Shown one piece after another: positions 1 through 7,577 of a stretch of 64,000 nucleotides of DNA. The stretch is from UBA4479 sp963974935. Lineage in GTDB: Bacteria; Pseudomonadota; Alphaproteobacteria; Rhodospirillales; Casp-alpha2. The stretch's first letter is position 1. Every line of letters starts with the position of its first letter. Below the pieces are notes generated by a model. It did not search any database. It saw only the letters and a list, made by a program, of their open reading frames with translations, and had not been told where the DNA came from. The stretch lies in the NCBI GenBank assembly GCA_963974935.1, contig CAXBEV010000001.1, positions 62,001 to 126,000 on the forward strand. Direction: 5' to 3'. A program made the position numbers and the translations under genes.

Positions 1-818
1 TTGCTGTCCTTCATGCCGGCGAGGTGCTGGATCGCCCCCGAGATACCGACGGCGACATAAAGATCAGGTGCCACGACCTTGCCGGTTTGTCCGACTTGGT
101 AATCGTTTGGAACGAAACCGGCATCGACCGCTGCACGGGATGCGCCGACGGCGGCGCCCAGTTTATCGGCGATCTCTTCCAGCATCGAAAAATTGTCGCC
201 CGACTGCATGCCGCGGCCACCGGAAATCACGATGCCGGCGCTGGTCAGTTCGGGACGTTCTGATTTCGTCAGGTTTTGCGAGACGAATTCGGAAAGCTCG
301 CTCTTGGTTGCAGCGTCAATCTGCTCAACCGACGCCGAGCCGCCTTCAATAGGTGCCGCATCAAATGCGGTGGCGCGAACGGTGATGACTTTGACCGCAT
401 CCGTCGATTGCACGGTCGCCATGGCGTTGCCGGCATAGATCGGGCGCACAAAGGTGTCTGCACTGACGATGCCGGAAATTTCAGAAATCTGTTGTACGTC
501 CAACTTCGCGGCGACGCGCGGCATGATGTTTTTGCCCGACGTCGACGCAGGCGCGACGATATAGTCATAACCGTCGGCGACGCTCAGGATCATATCTGCA
601 ATGCCTTCTGCCAACGAATATGCATAGTGATCGGCGTCCGCGTGCAGCACTTTGCTGACGCCCACGACCTTTGACAATTCCTCGGCAACGGCGGCGCAGT
701 CTTTGCCGGCCACAATAGCGGTGACGTCGCCTAACTCTGCAGCCGCAGTGATTGCGTTTAGGGTAACCGGCCGAAGTGCTGCGTTGTCATGATCTGCGAA
801 TAAAAGAACGTTTGCCAT
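1..818 (-). CDS. etfA: Electron transfer flavoprotein alpha subunit (3' end cut by window)
   Basis: This is the FAD-binding subunit of the heterodimeric electron transfer flavoprotein, which takes electrons from acyl-CoA and related dehydrogenases and passes them to ETF:quinone oxidoreductase. The reading frame starts MANVLLFADH and continues through the typical alpha-subunit N-domain into the conserved C-terminal FAD domain, where SGGRGMQSG, GAAVGASRAAVDAGF and YVAIGISGAIQHLAGM are visible. The last part of the FAD domain lies beyond the left edge, so about 272 residues are seen of roughly 310. The start codon follows the etfB stop by a single base, so the two subunits are almost certainly cotranscribed and translationally coupled. 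Identity is secure. Confidence 0.97.
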   Translation of the reverse strand, partial: MANVLLFADHDNAALRPVTLNAITAAAELGDVTAIVAGKDCAAVAEELSKVVGVSKVLHADADHYAYSLAEGIADMILSVADGYDYIVAPASTSGKNIMPRVAAKLDVQQISEISGIVSADTFVRPIYAGNAMATVQSTDAVKVITVRATAFDAAPIEGGSASVEQIDAATKSELSEFVSQNLTKSERPELTSAGIVISGGRGMQSGDNFSMLEEIADKLGAAVGASRAAVDAGFVPNDYQVGQTGKVVAPDLYVAVGISGAIQHLAGMKDS

Positions 819-819
819 G

Positions 820-1569
820 TCAGATCACCTTCGCTTCGTTTTTCAATTTGTCGACCAGCTCGGCCACGTCGGCGACTTTGACACCGCCCTGACGCTTTGG
901 TGGCTCTTCGACTTTAACGGTCTTGAGGCGCGGCGTGATGTCGACGCCCAGATCTGCTGGGCTCATGCTATCGATCTGCTTTTTCTTGGCCTTCATGATG
1001 TTTGGCAGCGATGCGTAGCGTGGCTCGTTTAGGCGCAGATCGGTGGTCATGACCATCGGCATTTTGACTTTGATGGTCTCAAGCCCGCCGTCAATTTCGC
1101 GGGTGACGGTGGCGTCGCCATCGCCGATTTCGAGCTTTGAGGCAAACGTCGCCTGTGGCCAATCCAAAAGGGCCGATAGCATTTGGCCGGTTTGGTTGGA
1201 GTCGTCATCAATCGCTTGCTTGCCGACAATCACCAGATCAGGGCTTTCTTTGTCGCACACAGCTTTCAACAGTTTAGCGACGGCGAGCGGCTGAACTTCG
1301 TCATCGGTTTCGATGAGGATGCCGCGATCAGCTCCCATGGCAAGTGCGGTGCGAATGGTTTCTTGTGACTGGGCCGGCCCGATGGATACGGCGATCAACT
1401 CGTCAATCTTGCCAGCCTCTTTCAGGCGCACACCTTCTTCGACGGCGATCTCGTCGAACGGGTTCATGGACATTTTGACGTTTTGAAGTTCGACGCCCGA
1501 TTGGTCGGGCTTCACGCGGATTTTGACGTTGTAGTCAACCACGCGCTTAACAGCGACGAGTGCCTTCAT
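820..1569 (-). CDS. etfB: Electron transfer flavoprotein beta subunit
   Basis: This is the AMP-binding beta subunit of ETF, 249 residues, which is normal for the family. It begins MKALVAVKRVVDYNVKIRV and contains the signature stretch NPFDEIAVEEGVRLKE and the adenine-binding loop region GADRGILIETD. An in-frame start seven codons further upstream exists, but the ATG at 1569 has a well-placed AGGAGA ribosome site and matches the conserved family N-terminus. A candidate promoter lies upstream at 1667-1695. The neighbouring etfA follows by one base. With Mcd at 12.7 kb in the same window, this ETF is a plausible electron acceptor for that dehydrogenase, although any acyl-CoA dehydrogenase of the cell could use it. 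Confidence 0.97.
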   Translation of the reverse strand: MKALVAVKRVVDYNVKIRVKPDQSGVELQNVKMSMNPFDEIAVEEGVRLKEAGKIDELIAVSIGPAQSQETIRTALAMGADRGILIETDDEVQPLAVAKLLKAVCDKESPDLVIVGKQAIDDDSNQTGQMLSALLDWPQATFASKLEIGDGDATVTREIDGGLETIKVKMPMVMTTDLRLNEPRYASLPNIMKAKKKQIDSMSPADLGVDITPRLKTVKVEEPPKRQGGVKVADVAELVDKLKNEAKVI

Positions 1570-1666
1570 GAATTCTCCTAGCGCCGCCAATGGCGGACTC
1601 CCAGCTCCCCAAAATATAACGGCGAAAGCGGCGACATCTCCCCCGAGCCGTCATTTCGCAGTCGCA

Positions 1667-1695
1667 ACATTAGGCCGTGACCTATGGGGGGTCAA
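1667..1695 (-). promoter_or_regulatory. Candidate sigma-70 promoter of etfBA
   Basis: Read on the minus strand, TTGACC is followed after exactly 17 bases by TAATGT. The -10 element ends about 100 bases before the etfB start. Nothing else in the 236-base gap between etfB and the adenosyltransferase resembles a promoter as well. The call rests on match to the consensus only. Confidence 0.5.
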
Positions 1696-1805
1696 GGTGC
1701 GTTTGCGACATAAATGTATACTGAAGCGACGGTTTTCAGCGCTTTCCCGCGGGGTTTCCGGGGTGTGCACGCAAGATTAGTCTGTGCTGATTATTGTGCA
1801 ACCGC

Positions 1806-2369
1806 TCAGCGATGTTGGCCTGGGACCCACAACACGTCGGTGGCGCCGTTATCATTCACTTTGCGTGACAGTTGAAAAAGGTGGTCTGACAGGCGATTGA
1901 TGTATTTCAGTGCGGCTGGGTTGATGTCTTCAATCTCTGCCAACTCGGTCATCAAACGCTCGGCACGACGCGACACTGTACGGGCCAGATGAAGATAACT
2001 CGCCGCCGCAGAGCCGCCCGGCAAAATAAACGATTTCAAGGTTTCGAGATCATCGTTCATCGCGTCGATCTCGGTTTCTAAGCGGTTCACCTGTGCATCG
2101 ACGATGCGAAGTGCGCCGTCAGACCTATTGCCGCCGTCGGGTGTGCAAAGGTCGGCGCCCAAGTCGAACAAGTCGTTTTGAATACGCGCCAGCATCGCAT
2201 CAACGTCGCCCGTCGTGTGTAGGCGCGCGATTCCGATCACCGCGTTTACTTCGTCGGTGGTGCCATAGGCGGCGACCCGGACGTTATGCTTTTTGACCCG
2301 ATCCCCGCTGCCCAGTGAGGTTTCGCCGGCATCGCCGCCGCGCGTGTAGATTTTTGAAAGCGTAACCAA
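1806..2369 (-). CDS. Cob(I)alamin adenosyltransferase, PduO type
   Basis: This enzyme transfers the adenosyl group of ATP to cob(I)alamin to give adenosylcobalamin. The 187-residue product shows the N-terminal PduO signature IYTRGGDAGETSLGSG, then the VAAYGTTDEVNAVIG block, and late in the protein SRRAERLMTEL and INRLSDHLFQLSR, all typical of PduO-type enzymes. The start is TTG: an in-frame TGA lies only a few codons upstream and no ATG in frame precedes the conserved motif, while GGGGA sits just before the TTG. The window also encodes two adenosylcobalamin users, Ecm and NrdJ, which explains the need. It lies between the HIG1-like gene and etfBA on the same strand. Confidence 0.95.
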   Translation of the reverse strand: MVTLSKIYTRGGDAGETSLGSGDRVKKHNVRVAAYGTTDEVNAVIGIARLHTTGDVDAMLARIQNDLFDLGADLCTPDGGNRSDGALRIVDAQVNRLETEIDAMNDDLETLKSFILPGGSAAASYLHLARTVSRRAERLMTELAEIEDINPAALKYINRLSDHLFQLSRKVNDNGATDVLWVPGQHR

Positions 2370-2406
2370 CTCAGTTCCCCATCAGTATGGCTTCGGTGTG
2401 AGATGC

Positions 2407-2604
2407 TCAGCGACCAGCCAACAACATGATCAGCGCGAATAGGATCAACGCAATGCCTTGGCCGATGACACGTGCGCGCATCAAGTTGTTGGAATTCTTT
2501 TTATAGAACGCGTCATTGCGCGCAAAGCCGATCAGGCCGACGACCAGAATCGCCAATGTGGCGAACATCGCGATGCCAAGCAGAAACGGTAAAAAACTCT
2601 CCAT
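2407..2604 (-). CDS. Twin transmembrane (HIG1-domain-like) small membrane protein
   Basis: This is a 65-residue inner-membrane protein with two hydrophobic helices, about residues 5-27 and 44-63, separated by a polar loop FARNDAFYKKNSNNLMRARV. This two-helix hairpin with an N-x-L-M-R-x-R segment in the loop is what I know from the HIG1 / twin-transmembrane family often found next to PduO-type adenosyltransferases in alphaproteobacteria. Mitochondrial HIG1 proteins associate with respiratory supercomplexes, but a role for the bacterial ones is not established. A start eight codons upstream (2628) is possible; neither has a strong ribosome site and 2604 gives the usual family length. Confidence 0.8.
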   Translation of the reverse strand: MESFLPFLLGIAMFATLAILVVGLIGFARNDAFYKKNSNNLMRARVIGQGIALILFALIMLLAGR

Positions 2605-2755
2605 TCTGCTTATATAGGCGTCGAACATCGGTTTCGCGACCGTTTATTCGCACCGGCGTCAGAAAATTGTCAATCTATGGTCATGTTTTTGCAGTCAATG
2701 CGGTGCAAGCTGAAAAGCCTTGAATAAGCAACAATATCGATAGGAAATAAGCGCT

Positions 2756-4645
2756 ATGTCTGACCTGCAAGACCTTTCGTTCGACGACTTTGACGAATGG
2801 CGTCGCCCGCCACCGGCTGTCACCGATTTTGATCAGGTGCTGGCAACCGCCATGTCCAGGCGCGGCTTGCTGCGGGCGGGGCTTGGCGCGGGGGTGACTG
2901 CTTTGGCGCTCAGCGGGTCGGCGATGGTGCCGCTTGCAGCCATGGCATCATCCCGGTTTGCATTTGAGGCCGTGCGCGTGAATACCCTGGATACGGTGAC
3001 CGTTCCTAACGGCTATCAATGGGGTGTGTTGATTCGATGGGGTGATCCACTGTGGTCGGATGGTGCGGCGTTCGATCAACAAAGCCGAGGCACGGCGGAA
3101 AGCCAGCGTCGCGCCGTCGGCGACAACAATGACGGCATGGGCATTTTCTCTAAAGACGGGCGCCATGTGCTCGCGGTGAACAATGAATACGTCAATCGGG
3201 ACATTCTGCACGGCAATCGCGACGACAATAAACCGGTCAATGCTGATGACGTGGCAAAATCGAAAGCCGCGCATGGCGTTTCGATTATGGAAATTGTACC
3301 GGACGGCGACGGCTGGGCGGTACAGGTGGATTCAGACCTGAACCGGCGGATCACCGCCGATACCCTGATGCAACTGACCGGACCTGCCGCAGCTCATGAT
3401 CTGCTGAAGACCGCAGCGGACCCAAGTGGCACACGTGTTTTGGGTACGTTCAACAATTGTGGCTACGGGCAAACGCCATGGGGCACGTATTTGACGTGTG
3501 AGGAAAACTTCAACGGCTATTTTTCCGGCTCTGATGATCTTTTTGATGTGCCAGACGCGTTCAAGCGATATGGAATCGGCCTAAAAGATCGCGGCTACGC
3601 CTGGGCCACGGCAGACGACCGCTTTGATATCACTAAGCATCGGAACGAGCCGAACCGGTTTGGCTATGTGGTCGAGATTGATCCGCTCAACCCGACCTCG
3701 ACCCCGAAAAAACGCACCGCGCTCGGGCGTTTCAAGCATGAAAACGCGGCCCTCGTGATCGCTGAAAGTGGTCATGTGGTTGTGTATTTGGGGGACGATG
3801 AGCGCGGCGAGTTCCTGTACAAATTCGTCAGTCGAGACCGCTATCAGGCTGGCGGTGACAGCACTGAATTGCTCTCTGACGGCGCCCTTTACGTCGCCAA
3901 ATTTAACGACGATATGACCGGGCGCTGGATAGCGCTGACGCCGGAGACCACGGGCATGGCATCGAAGGCAGAAATCTGCGTGCATACCCGCCAAGCGGCG
4001 TCGGCGGTGGGTGCCACCACCATGGATCGCCCGGAGTGGGTCGCGGCGCATCCGATGCGGACCGAAGCGTACGTCGCGCTGACCAACAATAAAAACCGCG
4101 GTAAAAAACCGAACAGGGGTGGTGACGCGACACCGGTCGGCGGTCCGAACCCGCGTGCCGAAAACAACTATGGTCAAATCGTGCGTTGGCAACCTTTGGA
4201 TGGTGACCATACAAACACCGCATTCACTTGGGATATTTTTGTGCTCGCCGGTAATCCAACCGTGCACGACGATGTCTACGGTGGTTCAAAAAACATCAAT
4301 CCGGACAATATGTTTAATTCACCGGACGGCCTCGCCTTCGACAGTTTGGGCAATCTGTGGATTCAGACCGACGGCAAATATTCCAACACAGGTGACTTCG
4401 CGGGGCAGGGCAACAATCAGATGTTGCAGGCCGATCCCAACACCGGCGAAATTCGCCGTTTCATGGTTGGGCCCAAGGAATGCGAAATCACCGGGTTATG
4501 TTGGGCGCCCGACAAACGCACGATGTTTGTCGGCATTCAGCATCCAGGTGAAAAAGGCGGTAGTCATTTCCCGGACGGCGACAGCACCGTGCCGCGGTCT
4601 TGTATCGTGCAGATACGGCGCGATGATGGAAAGTTGATCGGTTAA
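2756..4645 (+). CDS. PhoX-family (DUF839) phosphatase-like protein, Tat exported
   Basis: This 629-residue protein belongs to the PhoX/DUF839 family, whose characterised members are calcium- and iron-dependent alkaline phosphatases of the periplasm. The N-terminal 33 residues are polar, followed by the twin-arginine motif SRRGLLRAG at 34-42, a hydrophobic stretch and a likely cleavage after AMA near residue 64, so export in folded form by Tat is expected. Family features include GDNNDGMGIFSKDGRHVLAV, NNEYVNRD, GTYLTCEENFNGYF and the C-terminal DGLAFDSLGNLWIQTDG. It stands alone between the HIG1-like gene and convergent leuA and ends at a strong hairpin. I see no clear Pho box upstream. Substrate specificity cannot be told from sequence. 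Confidence 0.88.
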   Translation: MSDLQDLSFDDFDEWRRPPPAVTDFDQVLATAMSRRGLLRAGLGAGVTALALSGSAMVPLAAMASSRFAFEAVRVNTLDTVTVPNGYQWGVLIRWGDPLWSDGAAFDQQSRGTAESQRRAVGDNNDGMGIFSKDGRHVLAVNNEYVNRDILHGNRDDNKPVNADDVAKSKAAHGVSIMEIVPDGDGWAVQVDSDLNRRITADTLMQLTGPAAAHDLLKTAADPSGTRVLGTFNNCGYGQTPWGTYLTCEENFNGYFSGSDDLFDVPDAFKRYGIGLKDRGYAWATADDRFDITKHRNEPNRFGYVVEIDPLNPTSTPKKRTALGRFKHENAALVIAESGHVVVYLGDDERGEFLYKFVSRDRYQAGGDSTELLSDGALYVAKFNDDMTGRWIALTPETTGMASKAEICVHTRQAASAVGATTMDRPEWVAAHPMRTEAYVALTNNKNRGKKPNRGGDATPVGGPNPRAENNYGQIVRWQPLDGDHTNTAFTWDIFVLAGNPTVHDDVYGGSKNINPDNMFNSPDGLAFDSLGNLWIQTDGKYSNTGDFAGQGNNQMLQADPNTGEIRRFMVGPKECEITGLCWAPDKRTMFVGIQHPGEKGGSHFPDGDSTVPRSCIVQIRRDDGKLIG

Positions 4646-4650
4646 CTTTG

Positions 4651-4695
4651 CATCGTCATCCCGGCTCAAGACCGGGATGACGATGGTTTTTATTT
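4651..4695 (+). terminator. Rho-independent terminator after the PhoX-family gene
   Basis: The arms CATCGTCATCCCGG and CCGGGATGACGATG pair perfectly over 14 bases around a 7-base loop and are followed by GTTTTTATTTT. The GTCATCCCGG core also resembles a repeat widely scattered in alphaproteobacterial genomes, so the element may be a dispersed repeat used as a terminator. It separates the convergent PhoX-family gene and leuA. Confidence 0.85.
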
Positions 4696-6380
4696 TACGA
4701 CTGCAGCACCCGATTGACCGCGCTGACCAGCGCGTTCAAGGACGCCTTGGTGATGTTTTTGTGGCGACCGACGCCGAACACCGGCGCGCCATCGCCGCGG
4801 CTCATCTCGACATACGCGACGGCATCGGCGCCCGAGCCCATGCCGACGGCGTGTTCGTGATAGCTGACCACTTTAAGGTCTTCCAGAATATGCGCGTTCA
4901 ATGACGTTAAGAACGCATCAATCGGGCCGGCGCCTTTGCCTTTAAGCACAACTTCTTTGCCGTTGTCGGTGATATTGGCGGTGAGTTCGCGCACCTCGCT
5001 CGCATGGGTGTCGGGTACGGAGCGGTGATCAATGAACCGGAACCGACCGTTCGGCTGTGTCAGATATTCATTCTCGAAAATCCGCCAAATTTCGGCCGAT
5101 GTCAGTTCTTTGCCCGTGTCGTCGGCTTGGTGTTGCACGACGCCGGAGAATTCGATCTGCAGCCGACGCGGCATTTCGAACCCGAAATCGGTTTCCATCA
5201 CATAAGCGACGCCGCCTTTGCCGGATTGCGAATTGATCCGGATCACGGCTTCATAGCTGCGGCCCACGTCCATTGGGTCAATCGGCAGGTACGGGACATC
5301 CCAGGCTTCGCTGTTCGACGTTTTCAGCGCTGACAGACCTTTTTTGATCGCATCCTGGTGTGAGCCGGAAAACGCCGTGAATACCAAATCGCCCACATAG
5401 GGATGACGCGGATGCACGGGCAATTGGTTGCAGTATTCCGCAACCCGCATGACTTCGTTGATGTTTGTGAAATCCAAACACGGATCGATGCCTTGCGTGT
5501 ACATATTCAGGGCCAACGTCACCACGTCGACGTTGCCGGTACGCTCACCATTGCCGAACAGGGTGCCTTCGATCCGGTCTGCGCCGGCCATCACGCCCAA
5601 CTCCGCCGCGGCAACGCCGGTGCCTCGGTCGTTGTGCGGATGCAGGCTGAGCACGATGGAATCCCGCCTGGCCAGATTGCGGTGCATCCATTCAATTTGG
5701 TCGGCATAAATATTGGCGGACGACATTTCGACGGTGGCCGGCAGGTTCAAGATCGCCGGATTTTCCGGTGTCGGCTCCCACACGTCCATCACCGCATCGC
5801 TGATATCGCGGGCGAATTCCATCTCGGTGCCGGTGAAGCTTTCCGGCGAGTATTGATAGACGATCTCGCCGTCGGTCACTTTCTCGCCCAGCTCGCGAAC
5901 CAGCTTGGCGCCGTCGGTGGCGATCTGCGTAATGCCGTCCATGTCCAAGTTGAAGACGACTCGGCGTTGCGCTGTCGAGGTGGAGTTATAGACGTGCACG
6001 ATAGACCGACGTGCCCCTTTGATGGCTTCATAGGTGCGCTCGATCAGCGCCGCGCGGGCCTGTGTCAGGACTTGGATCGTGACGTCGTCCGGGATCATGT
6101 TTTCTTCGATCAACTGGCGGCAGAAGTCGAAGTCGGTTTGCGAGGCGGCGGGGAAGCCGATCTCGATTTCCTTAAAGCCTAATTCGACCAGCTTTTCGAA
6201 CATGCGTCGTTTACGCTCGGGCCCCATGGGCTCGATCAGCGCTTGATTGCCGTCGCGCAGATCGACAGAGCACCAGATCGGCGCTTTTTCAATAACTTTG
6301 CTGGGCCATTGCCGGTCGGGCAGATCAATGGGTTTAAACGCCGCGTACTTTGCGCCTGGGTTCATATGCTTGGTGGTCAT
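4695..6380 (-). CDS. leuA: 2-isopropylmalate synthase
   Basis: LeuA condenses acetyl-CoA with 2-ketoisovalerate in the first committed step of leucine synthesis. The 561-residue length and sequence fit the LeuA2 type (about 560 residues). Visible are the catalytic DLRDGNQAL near residue 40, the substrate region GFPAASQTDFDF, the metal-binding HPHNDRGTG and the C-terminal regulatory domain, where leucine feedback inhibition acts in the family. The ATG at 6380 has a GGAGGAGAG ribosome site. The gene is convergent with the PhoX-family gene and is preceded by about 300 bases containing a leader peptide and alternative hairpins that look like a leucine attenuator (6616-6730). Confidence 0.97.
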   Translation of the reverse strand: MTTKHMNPGAKYAAFKPIDLPDRQWPSKVIEKAPIWCSVDLRDGNQALIEPMGPERKRRMFEKLVELGFKEIEIGFPAASQTDFDFCRQLIEENMIPDDVTIQVLTQARAALIERTYEAIKGARRSIVHVYNSTSTAQRRVVFNLDMDGITQIATDGAKLVRELGEKVTDGEIVYQYSPESFTGTEMEFARDISDAVMDVWEPTPENPAILNLPATVEMSSANIYADQIEWMHRNLARRDSIVLSLHPHNDRGTGVAAAELGVMAGADRIEGTLFGNGERTGNVDVVTLALNMYTQGIDPCLDFTNINEVMRVAEYCNQLPVHPRHPYVGDLVFTAFSGSHQDAIKKGLSALKTSNSEAWDVPYLPIDPMDVGRSYEAVIRINSQSGKGGVAYVMETDFGFEMPRRLQIEFSGVVQHQADDTGKELTSAEIWRIFENEYLTQPNGRFRFIDHRSVPDTHASEVRELTANITDNGKEVVLKGKGAGPIDAFLTSLNAHILEDLKVVSYHEHAVGMGSGADAVAYVEMSRGDGAPVFGVGRHKNITKASLNALVSAVNRVLQS

Positions 6381-6599
6381 CTTTCTCTCCTCCGCCCGGA
6401 TCGGCTCAGTTGTCTGTGTTATGCGCCGATAGGGCTTAATGTCGCGTAAAAATCTGAAAGGTCAATTTGCTTCGAAGCCGGTCGCCGGCGGCAGGAGGAA
6501 GCCTGCACAGTCCCGCGACCGCACATAAGTCGAAGGCTCAGGCGGCGGGGCGCAAAGGTGCGCTTGAAAATAATATCCATCATTTTGGTGGTCTCGATG

Positions 6600-6654
6600 A
6601 AAAAGGGAACGAAAAGGGCGCAGGCGTGACCCGGCGTCCGGTTAGGACACCGGG
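6600..6654 (-). promoter_or_regulatory. Transcription attenuator of leuA (competing hairpins)
   Basis: Read on the minus strand, CCCGGTGTCC (6654-6645) can pair with GGACGCCGGG (6639-6630) over ten positions including one T-G wobble, with the leader peptide stop codon in the loop. The second of these arms can alternatively pair with CCTGCGCCC (6624-6616), a nine-position stem with two mismatches, which is followed by a T-rich run (TTTTCGTTCCCTTTTT, 6615-6600) as in a rho-independent terminator. The two structures exclude each other. A ribosome stalled on the leucine codons would favour the first hairpin and read-through; a ribosome reaching the stop would cover its first arm and favour termination. 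The pairing is seen; the mechanism is inferred from known amino acid attenuators. Confidence 0.75.
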
Positions 6655-6692
6655 CGAATAAGTGCGAGCAATAGGTTCCGTTTCATCTTCAT
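6642..6692 (-). CDS. Leucine-rich leader peptide of leuA
   Basis: This short frame encodes the 16-residue peptide MKMKRNLLLALIRPVS. It contains four leucine codons within five positions (CTA TTG CTC GCA CTT) plus an isoleucine codon, and its TAA lies in the loop of the putative antiterminator hairpin. That arrangement is the hallmark of a leu attenuator. Four of the sixteen residues are leucine and they use four different codons, including the rare CTA. The first ATG is only about 10 bases from the end of the -10 element, so the message may be leaderless, as reported for the trpL leader of rhizobia; a second in-frame ATG follows at 6686. It is too short for routine gene prediction. Confidence 0.8.
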   Translation of the reverse strand: MKMKRNLLLALIRPVS

Positions 6693-6701
6693 GATGACCT
6701 T

Positions 6702-6730
6702 AGCCTAATCGCCGCTTGCCCACCGGTCAA
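6702..6730 (-). promoter_or_regulatory. Candidate promoter of the leuA leader transcript
   Basis: On the minus strand TTGACC is followed after 17 bases by TAGGCT. Transcription would begin about 0-3 bases before the first ATG of the leader peptide. The good -35 match, ideal spacing and position directly before the leader peptide support the call. Confidence 0.6.
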
Positions 6731-6777
6731 GGTTCTCAGGGACCTCCGGCGGATGCCTGCAACTACGATGTCACGCC

Positions 6778-7416
6778 TTACGATCCGCGCCTCGCAAACA
6801 TCATACCGACCCCTGTGCAGATCAGCAGCGTACCGGTGATACCGTGGCGAATGCGGATACTTTTTGCGCCGACCAAAAAGCCGCGCAGGCGTCCCGCTAG
6901 AAGCGCATAGCCGCCGTCCAACATAAGTGCGATCAGCACAAAGGTTGCGCTCAGTAACGCGACCTGCGGGCCGGCTGGTTTGCCTGGGTCAATGAACTGC
7001 GGAAAGAACGCGACAAAGAAAAAGATCGTCTTCGGGTTCGTCAATGCTACCACAAAACCATGCCAAAACACACCCTTCGGCTTTTTGTCGGCGGGCAGGA
7101 AGCCGTCAGATTCAATCGTCGGCTTCAGCGCCGTGCGCCATTCGCGAACACCCAGATATATCAGGTAGGCAACGCCGGCCCAGCGTATCCATTCGAACAG
7201 ATCACCGGCCGCCGCCAGCATACCGGTCAGACCGAAACCACCGGCTGTGATCAAAATCAACGTGCCCGTATTCGCACCGACAGATGTCAGCACGCCGGTG
7301 CGCATGCCGTGCTTAAGTGAGTTTGCGATGACCAGCGTGACAATCGGTCCTGGCATCAAAACAAGGGCCGCAGCAGCGATGACGAACGCGATATAAAGCT
7401 CTAGATCGACGGGCAT
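6778..7416 (-). CDS. LysE/RhtB family amino acid exporter
   Basis: This 212-residue inner-membrane protein belongs to the LysE/RhtB translocator family, which exports amino acids and related small molecules. The family signature LMPGPIVTLVIANSLKHGMR follows the first helix, and about five to six hydrophobic segments are visible, including the conserved ALTNPKTIFFFVAFFPQFI region near residue 135. The ATG at 7416 was chosen because CCGGAG precedes it and the N-terminus then starts directly before the first helix; the frame stays open seven codons further. The gene lies upstream of the leuA leader on the same strand but is separated from it by its own promoter region. The substrate cannot be predicted. 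Confidence 0.9.
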   Translation of the reverse strand: MPVDLELYIAFVIAAAALVLMPGPIVTLVIANSLKHGMRTGVLTSVGANTGTLILITAGGFGLTGMLAAAGDLFEWIRWAGVAYLIYLGVREWRTALKPTIESDGFLPADKKPKGVFWHGFVVALTNPKTIFFFVAFFPQFIDPGKPAGPQVALLSATFVLIALMLDGGYALLAGRLRGFLVGAKSIRIRHGITGTLLICTGVGMMFARRGS

Positions 7417-7496
7417 GGGTGTGCACTCCGGAAACAATTACCATTACACAAATCCATGAAAATGCGACTGCGTCAATCGTGCTTAGGCAAACGAAA

Positions 7497-7540
7497 GGGA
7501 CGCGTGCCCACCAAATGATTTGGCGGCGGGCACGCGTCCC
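7497..7540 (-). terminator. Terminator of the gcl-hyi-glxR operon
   Basis: The arms GGGACGCGTGCCC and GGGCACGCGTCCC are perfectly complementary over 13 bases, with an inner CCAAA/TTTGG stem in the loop. On the minus strand the hairpin is followed by TTTCGTTT, and it lies 38 bases after the glxR stop. Confidence 0.85.
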
Positions 7541-7577
7541 GATTGGCCGGCGATACCGGAAAGCAATGTGCGGCGTG

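Noticed and set aside
5403..6182. A 259-codon open frame opposite leuA
   Set aside because: It is antisense to a secure gene and its composition follows from leuA codon use; no ribosome site or homology is seen.
6419..6583. A 54-codon minus-strand frame between the leu attenuator and leuA (MMDIIFKRTFAPRRLS...)
   Set aside because: It has no ribosome site, an odd Arg-rich composition and no family resemblance; it overlaps structured leader RNA, so it is probably chance.
6467..6661. A 64-codon plus-strand frame and a resemblance to a cobalamin riboswitch (GGTGG...AAAAGGGAAC) in the leuA leader
   Set aside because: The conserved B12 box and the remaining riboswitch core are absent, and the region is explained by the minus-strand attenuator.
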